From Stramenopiles sp. TOSAG23-2 (taxonomy: Eukaryota > Sar): a DNA stretch of 29,939 nt. Location of the stretch: contig LT649386.1 in the NCBI GenBank assembly GCA_900128395.1, forward strand, positions 1-29,939, in the 5' to 3' direction. A program made the translations under genes and the position numbers. Positions 25,762 through 29,939 of the stretch are shown here, in pieces; within the stretch, counting starts at the first letter, position 1; every line of letters begins with the position of its first letter. The notes below the pieces were generated by a model, which had not been told where the DNA came from, searched no databases, and saw only the letters and a list, made by a program, of their open reading frames with translations.

Positions 25762-27969
25762 ATGGCATCTGTAGCTGATTATTTAAAGAAACGGGAAGTA
25801 GAACGGGCACGCGCTGCTGTTTTTGATAAAAATGGATTGCCAACTATGAATGCTGCTGCTATTAAACTTAGTTGTATGGAACATGAGGGGTACGAAACAC
25901 CTTCATTGAATGAGAAATTATATTTACATTTTCGTGGATACCGTAAAATTGAAAATTTGGAAGAATATCCAAATGTTAAAACTCTTTTTCTTGAAAGTAA
26001 CGGTTTGCGAAAAATTGAAAATATAGAACATTTAAAACAACTACGTTGTTTATATTTACATCAAAATGTTATTGAAGAAATGTCTGGCCTGGATACTTTA
26101 AGCGAATTGAGAACGTTAAATTTGAGCCAAAATAAGATTGCAAAAATTTCAAATTTAAAAGGTTTAGAAAAACTGAGCACATTGAATCTAGGGAAAAATT
26201 GTTTAACGAATGCTGAGGATTTAGAAGGTTTATTGGAGTGTCCGTCTATTACCAATTTAGATTTAAGTAGTAATAATATTGACGATGTTGAAATTGTTGA
26301 AAAAGTTTTAAAGAAGATGCCAAAATTATCTGCATTGTATTTAAAAGGAAATCCATGTGTGCGTAAGATAAAGCATTATCGTAAAACAATGTTGAGCACG
26401 ATGCCACAATTGGCATATTTGGATGAAAGGCCTGTTTTTGAACTGGAACGCGTTGCGGTGAAAGCATGGAAAGAAGGTGGCATTGAAGCAGAGAGAGAAG
26501 CAAGAAAACAATTTCAAGCCAAAAAGATCAATGATGATCGTCAGAGTATGAAGACATTTCGCAAATGGAAGGAAGATCGGCGTGCTGCTAGGAAAGCGTT
26601 GATTCAGAAATGCAAAGATGAAGGAAAGCCAGTTCCAAAACCGAAGAAATATGTATCATATCGTGAACTTTCAAACGAAGAATTAGATCGCCTGGATTCG
26701 AATAATCGTGCTTTAGCAAAAGCGGAGAGAAGAGCTGGGGACAATCCAAGCGATATCAAAGCAGTTGGGCGTGAATATTGGAAAGAAAGGGGGGCACCAG
26801 TGTATGATGAAGATGGAAATGAAATCGTTGAAGGTACGGATAGTAATAAAGCCCCATCACCTAGTGCAAATGTTTCAGAAAAAACAACTGCAAATGTGCC
26901 TAAAAAAGCTACTCCAACATCATCACCACCACCACCTCCAGCACCTTCAACAACAACATCAAATGCTCCACCATTACCCCCAGCACCAGCAGTGCAAAAA
27001 CAAAAAACTGCGGAGGATATTGCCAAAGAAAAGGAACAGGAAGAGGAAAAATTACGACAAGAAATGGAAGAAAATGAAAGGCAAAATCGTGTATCCGAAT
27101 CGTATCGTATGTACCAGCAACAACGTCAAAGGGGTGGGGTAAATCCACTTAGTGCTGGTCAAAAATCCAGTAAACGCGATGATGGGCGTTTATCCTATGC
27201 ACAAAGAATTATGAAAGAACAAAATGAACTTAGAAATAACAAGTCAAAAAATACCGCAAAGCTATTAGATGAAGAAGAGCGTTCGTTATCGACGCCTGAG
27301 AAAGAAAAATTGCAACAAATGGTTGCTGAAGCAGAGGAAGAAGAAGACAATTACCGGAGCGCGCGTTCGCGAATGAAACAGCAAGCAAAGGAAAGAAGTT
27401 CCAAGTCAAGTAATGGTTGGACACCTGCTCTCGATAAGAAGTTACAAAGTGCTGTGTTAAAGCATATATTTGATTTTGAAAAGGTTGCAAAAGATATAGG
27501 CACGACTTCAGAAGCTTGTCGATTAAGATATGCCATGTTAGATCGTTCTCGCACAGATGTTGGCAAACCGGTAAATCCACTGACACAGTTGGTTGAAAAA
27601 GAAGCCAAGAGAAATAAGGACAATGTCATTAAACAGCAAAATCTACCAGACAAAATCGTTAAAAGTAATCAAAATAATAAATATGTAAAAGCCAACGCGA
27701 ATGCTTCCGATCCATTTGCATCATTTGCAGCTTCATCGAGCGGCATATCAAACGTTACAGTGGACTTTTCGAAATTACCATCAATGCAAGATGATGACAG
27801 CAGTGATGATGACGAAGATGTGCAACCAGGCATTTTTGCCTCCGCATTGAGATCGACAGACATCCACAAAGAAATATTTGGTACAAATGATGAAAATAGT
27901 ATAGGTGGTAATGGTGGTGATGATGATAACAATAATATGGAATCAACTGATGTGGACGGGCTGGACTAG
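25762..27969 (+). CDS. DNAAF1: Dynein axonemal assembly factor 1 (DNAAF1/LRRC50/ODA7) with SANT/Myb-like C-terminal segment
   Basis: The protein has 735 residues. Residues ~50-215 form SDS22-type leucine-rich repeats (about six), beginning at LYLHFRGYRKIENLEEY (53-69). The LRR cap and AYLDERPVFELERVAVKAW (218-236) are typical of DNAAF1. DNAAF1 works in the cytoplasm to preassemble outer and inner dynein arms for motile cilia, so the organism should be flagellated at some stage. A Pro-rich stretch (389-408), coiled-coil regions and an acidic tail (677-735) follow. Between them, residues ~552-596 read like a SANT/Myb-type helix-turn-helix: GWTPALDKKLQSAVLKH, FDFEKVAKDIG and CRLRYAML, with tryptophan in only the first of the usual aromatic positions. 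Stop is TAG. Confidence 0.94.
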   Translation: MASVADYLKKREVERARAAVFDKNGLPTMNAAAIKLSCMEHEGYETPSLNEKLYLHFRGYRKIENLEEYPNVKTLFLESNGLRKIENIEHLKQLRCLYLHQNVIEEMSGLDTLSELRTLNLSQNKIAKISNLKGLEKLSTLNLGKNCLTNAEDLEGLLECPSITNLDLSSNNIDDVEIVEKVLKKMPKLSALYLKGNPCVRKIKHYRKTMLSTMPQLAYLDERPVFELERVAVKAWKEGGIEAEREARKQFQAKKINDDRQSMKTFRKWKEDRRAARKALIQKCKDEGKPVPKPKKYVSYRELSNEELDRLDSNNRALAKAERRAGDNPSDIKAVGREYWKERGAPVYDEDGNEIVEGTDSNKAPSPSANVSEKTTANVPKKATPTSSPPPPPAPSTTTSNAPPLPPAPAVQKQKTAEDIAKEKEQEEEKLRQEMEENERQNRVSESYRMYQQQRQRGGVNPLSAGQKSSKRDDGRLSYAQRIMKEQNELRNNKSKNTAKLLDEEERSLSTPEKEKLQQMVAEAEEEEDNYRSARSRMKQQAKERSSKSSNGWTPALDKKLQSAVLKHIFDFEKVAKDIGTTSEACRLRYAMLDRSRTDVGKPVNPLTQLVEKEAKRNKDNVIKQQNLPDKIVKSNQNNKYVKANANASDPFASFAASSSGISNVTVDFSKLPSMQDDDSSDDDEDVQPGIFASALRSTDIHKEIFGTNDENSIGGNGGDDDNNNMESTDVDGLD

Positions 27970-28076
27970 AGAGAGAGAGGCGAGATAAAATTCCACGACG
28001 GAGCGCTGTAATAAATGTATGCATACGCACCACACTACTCTTCGTAATCATATTAATACGAGTTCGTACATACGAG

Positions 28077-28100
28077 TACGAAGTAATATTATACTTCGTA
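28077..28100. repeat. TACG-cored stem-loop, 9-bp arms
   Basis: TACGAAGTA (28077-28085) and TACTTCGTA (28092-28100) are exact reverse complements around a 6-base loop. It sits about 110 bp past the DNAAF1 stop, and is preceded by further TACGAG words from 28056. Confidence 0.85.
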
Positions 28101-28362
28101 TATATATACGCGCGCGTTGTATAAAATATTTATAACAAATACGGTCGTGGGTCGTGGAGTGAAAAAGAAATTGAAAAAGTGAAAAGTGACAGAAATAGGA
28201 AATTGTAGAGTATATAAAAATATGTACTTAGTACACTTAGGGTTATTAGTTGTAACGATTTTAATTTTGTTTTATTTTTAAGTTGCTTAACAGTGCAACA
28301 GGATCCGAAAATAAATGAAATAAAAATTGCCATTTTCGGGCCAAAGCGGGTTTTCCCCTTAG

Positions 28363-28378
28363 TATACTGACAAGTATA
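28363..28378. repeat. Stem-loop TATACT-GACA-AGTATA
   Basis: 6-bp arms with a GACA loop. It differs by one loop base from the core of the hairpin at 15344-15369, so the two may be relics of one dispersed element. Confidence 0.6.
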
Positions 28379-28703
28379 ATATATTATCCTTAATATTATC
28401 CATTATTCCAATACTATCTATATGTAAATATAAAATATCCGAAACACATACTTTTAATTTATCTCATCATTTATATTCTGTCTTCATGAAACGTATTCAA
28501 ATAAAAAAAACTAATTATTGTATCAAAAAATCAATATGATTAAGTTTGTATTTTACACTATTATTTAATAGGGTAAAACGAACCATGAGGGTGAGTTGGT
28601 GAATGGTTCACATTTACATTACTTATTACATTAGCATGTAATTAGCATGTAAATATGTAAATTGTAATCAATAAATATATCGGAAAAACATATATATAGA
28701 TGT

Positions 28704-28744
28704 ATATCCGGATATTGATAGATTGATAGATTGATAGATTGATC
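28704..28744. repeat. Palindrome ATATCCGGATAT followed by 8-bp microsatellite
   Basis: A perfect 12-bp palindrome at 28704-28715 runs directly into about 3.5 units of GATTGATA. Confidence 0.75.
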
Positions 28745-28965
28745 GACGACAAAGACAAAGTAAATTGATTTACTGTATAAAACAAACGCAAACGGAAATA
28801 ATACTTCTAAGAAAAGATCAGACAAGCAATCCATCAACAGCGTTTGTAGATTGACAGATTGATCGATGACAAACAAAGACAAAGTAAATTGATTTATAAA
28901 AATCAAACACGAACGGAAAGAATACTTCTAAGAAAAGATCAAACAAGAAACCAACAGTGTTTGTA
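28732..28965. repeat. Diverged ~110-bp direct tandem repeat
   Basis: About 28732-28848 and 28852-28965 share GATTGATCGAYGACAAA, AAGTAAATTGATTTA, AACGGAAA, ATACTTCTAAGAAAAGATCA and a closing CAACAG(C/T)G/GTTTGTA motif, with scattered substitutions and small indels. It looks like an older version of the perfect tandem duplications elsewhere in the window. Confidence 0.8.
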
Positions 28966-29114
28966 TAGTGAAAAACAACTTACACAGAAACATTGTTTCT
29001 TATATACCTCTGACACATATCCACGATCCATAGCAGAATCGATTATATTTGACACAAAACTGCAGGTACATATTTTGACACGTTAAAAAAACAGAAAATC
29101 AGAAGATTAGTAAC

Positions 29115-29525
29115 ATGGCGGAAGATGCATTAAATGCAATTGATAAAACAATGCAAGCTAGTACATTAGCGTTAGCAGCTGGTACGGCACTTGTTGCTGG
29201 TACATCTAAAGCATTGGAAAAGAAATCGAAAAAAAAGAAAAAGAAGAAAAATAATGCAAATACGAAAGTACATCCATCATCCATGACAGACAATGAAATG
29301 GAAGGGAATAAATCGTTGACCTATCTTTTAGCATATAATGGTAAAAACGATAATGATGATGTGTTGAACTATTTAGTTAGTAAAGGTAGTGGTGATGCAA
29401 ATGATATTAGCAAAGGTCGTTTAGATAAAAAATATGGTGCACCACCATTATTAAATGCGTGTAAGAAAGGTACATTATCACTTGATGAAGCAAAAGTATT
29501 GATTGATGGATGTGGTCAAGAATAA
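29115..29525 (+). CDS. Small ankyrin-like protein, possibly truncated
   Basis: 136 residues. The N-terminus is Ala-rich and mildly hydrophobic (16-31), followed by a Lys run (36-45). Residues ~64-134 resemble degenerate ankyrin repeats: SLTYLLAYNGKNDNDDVLNY then APPLLNACKKGTLSLDEAKV and LIDGCG. The stop falls exactly where a further ankyrin repeat would be expected to begin, so the gene may be a natural two-repeat protein or a truncated member of a larger family. The downstream flank is tandemly duplicated. Function unknown. Confidence 0.6.
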   Translation: MAEDALNAIDKTMQASTLALAAGTALVAGTSKALEKKSKKKKKKKNNANTKVHPSSMTDNEMEGNKSLTYLLAYNGKNDNDDVLNYLVSKGSGDANDISKGRLDKKYGAPPLLNACKKGTLSLDEAKVLIDGCGQE

Positions 29526-29939
29526 TTGTACAGATGTCATTTCTTATTAACCTAACGATAATAATTAAATGTGAGACCTTAAATTACACAATGCTGCTAT
29601 ATCATGCTCCATTGATTGCAATACTATTTGCATTGTAAATACCTAAACTCATACACAACAAAATGTAATAATGTGGTACTAAGTGCCTAATAAAAATAAT
29701 AGACTTTAATTCTAATTCTTCTTTTATATGCTGCTATATCATGCTCCATTGATTGCAATACTATTTGCATTGTAAATACCTAAACTCATACACAACAAAA
29801 TGTAATAATGTGGTACTAAGTGCCTAATAAAAATAATAGACTTTAATTCTAATTCTTCTTTTATATTATTATTATTAATAAAATATATAGTACCAAGTAT
29901 TCTATATAGTAAAAAAAGACGTTCAATTATACTTTATTA
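29526..29939. other. Right-edge intergenic DNA
   Basis: Downstream of the ankyrin-like gene. Apart from the 137-bp tandem duplication (29591-29864) it is plain AT-rich sequence. No gene is seen. Confidence 0.6.
29591..29864. repeat. Perfect 2 x 137-bp direct tandem duplication
   Basis: Copies at 29591-29727 and 29728-29864 are identical by eye. There is a 2-base AT microhomology at the boundary. The unit lies 66 bp past the stop of the ankyrin-like gene and contains the string AATAAAAATAAT, which could serve as a poly(A) signal in each copy. Confidence 0.96.

Larger units (their letters stand above)
27970..29114. other. Repeat-rich intergenic region between DNAAF1 and the ankyrin-like gene
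   Basis: 1145 bp with no supported gene. It contains TACG-cored words and a hairpin at 28045-28100, a CG alternating run after it (about 28109-28116), a stem-loop at 28363-28378, a 12-bp palindrome (28704-28715), an 8-bp GATTGATA microsatellite (about 28714-28744) and a diverged ~110-bp tandem repeat (28732-28965). Only the last ~150 bp are likely to be promoter and leader for the next gene. Confidence 0.6.

Noticed and set aside
26604-27026. 140-residue Gly/Ala-rich open frame on the minus strand
   Set aside because: Antisense to the middle of DNAAF1, where Pro and Thr codons read backwards give Gly, Val and Ala.
1-29939. A CRISPR array, bacterial operon, prophage or viral insertion
   Set aside because: No spaced direct-repeat array, no polycistronic layout and no viral hallmark gene were seen. 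All strong matches are ordinary eukaryotic genes.

Overview
The window is nuclear DNA from a unicellular, flagellated eukaryote. Its genes are eukaryote-specific: a cytoplasmic ribosomal protein (RPL3), an SSU-processome WD40 protein (WDR75/Utp17), a complex I accessory subunit (NDUFA12), the E1 enzymes for ubiquitin (UBA1) and UFM1 (UBA5), a carnitine acetyltransferase ending in the peroxisomal signal SKL, and the dynein-arm assembly factor DNAAF1. The DNA is strongly AT-rich. Every recognised gene is a single uninterrupted frame, and no intron is needed anywhere. All three standard stop codons end genes (10 TAA, 3 TAG, 1 TGA), so the code looks standard. Poly-Asn, poly-Lys and poly-Ser tracts are common. 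The lineage cannot be fixed by eye. A free-living protist, for example a heterokont, is plausible, but this is a guess.

Layout: 14 probable genes run - + - + - + - - + - + - + +, so neighbours alternate strand at 11 of 13 junctions. From the left: a PAP2-like/phosphoribosyltransferase fusion (-) and WDR75 (+) share a 134-bp divergent spacer. A long SKP1-like protein (-) and a two-domain hot-dog thioesterase (+) are divergent. The thioesterase and NDUFA12 (-) overlap tail to tail by 15 bp. NDUFA12 and carnitine acetyltransferase (+) are divergent. A Pro-rich signal-anchor orphan (-) and RPL3 (-) follow. Then come a large Asn-rich coiled-coil protein (+), UBA1 (-), a secreted PHB-depolymerase-like esterase (+), UBA5 (-), DNAAF1 with a SANT/Myb-like C-terminal segment (+), and a small ankyrin-like protein (+). 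No tRNA, rRNA, CRISPR array or intact transposon was recognised.

The genes are mostly housekeeping and do not form one pathway. Loose themes are ribosome biogenesis (WDR75, RPL3), ubiquitin and ubiquitin-like conjugation (SKP1-like, UBA1, UBA5) and acyl/energy metabolism (thioesterase, carnitine acetyltransferase, NDUFA12, PHB-depolymerase-like esterase).

The most interesting non-gene structure is of two kinds. First, there are five two-copy direct tandem duplications (102-291 bp, four of them identical) at gene edges. One copies the RPL3 start codon into its own leader. Second, CG-containing palindromes with a TACG/CGTA core (or ACGAAA/TTTCGT in one case) lie in all four convergent intergenic spacers and after two further genes. 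The duplications may be assembly artefacts. The palindromes may be shared 3'-end signals. The most unusual protein is the PAP2-phosphoribosyltransferase fusion.
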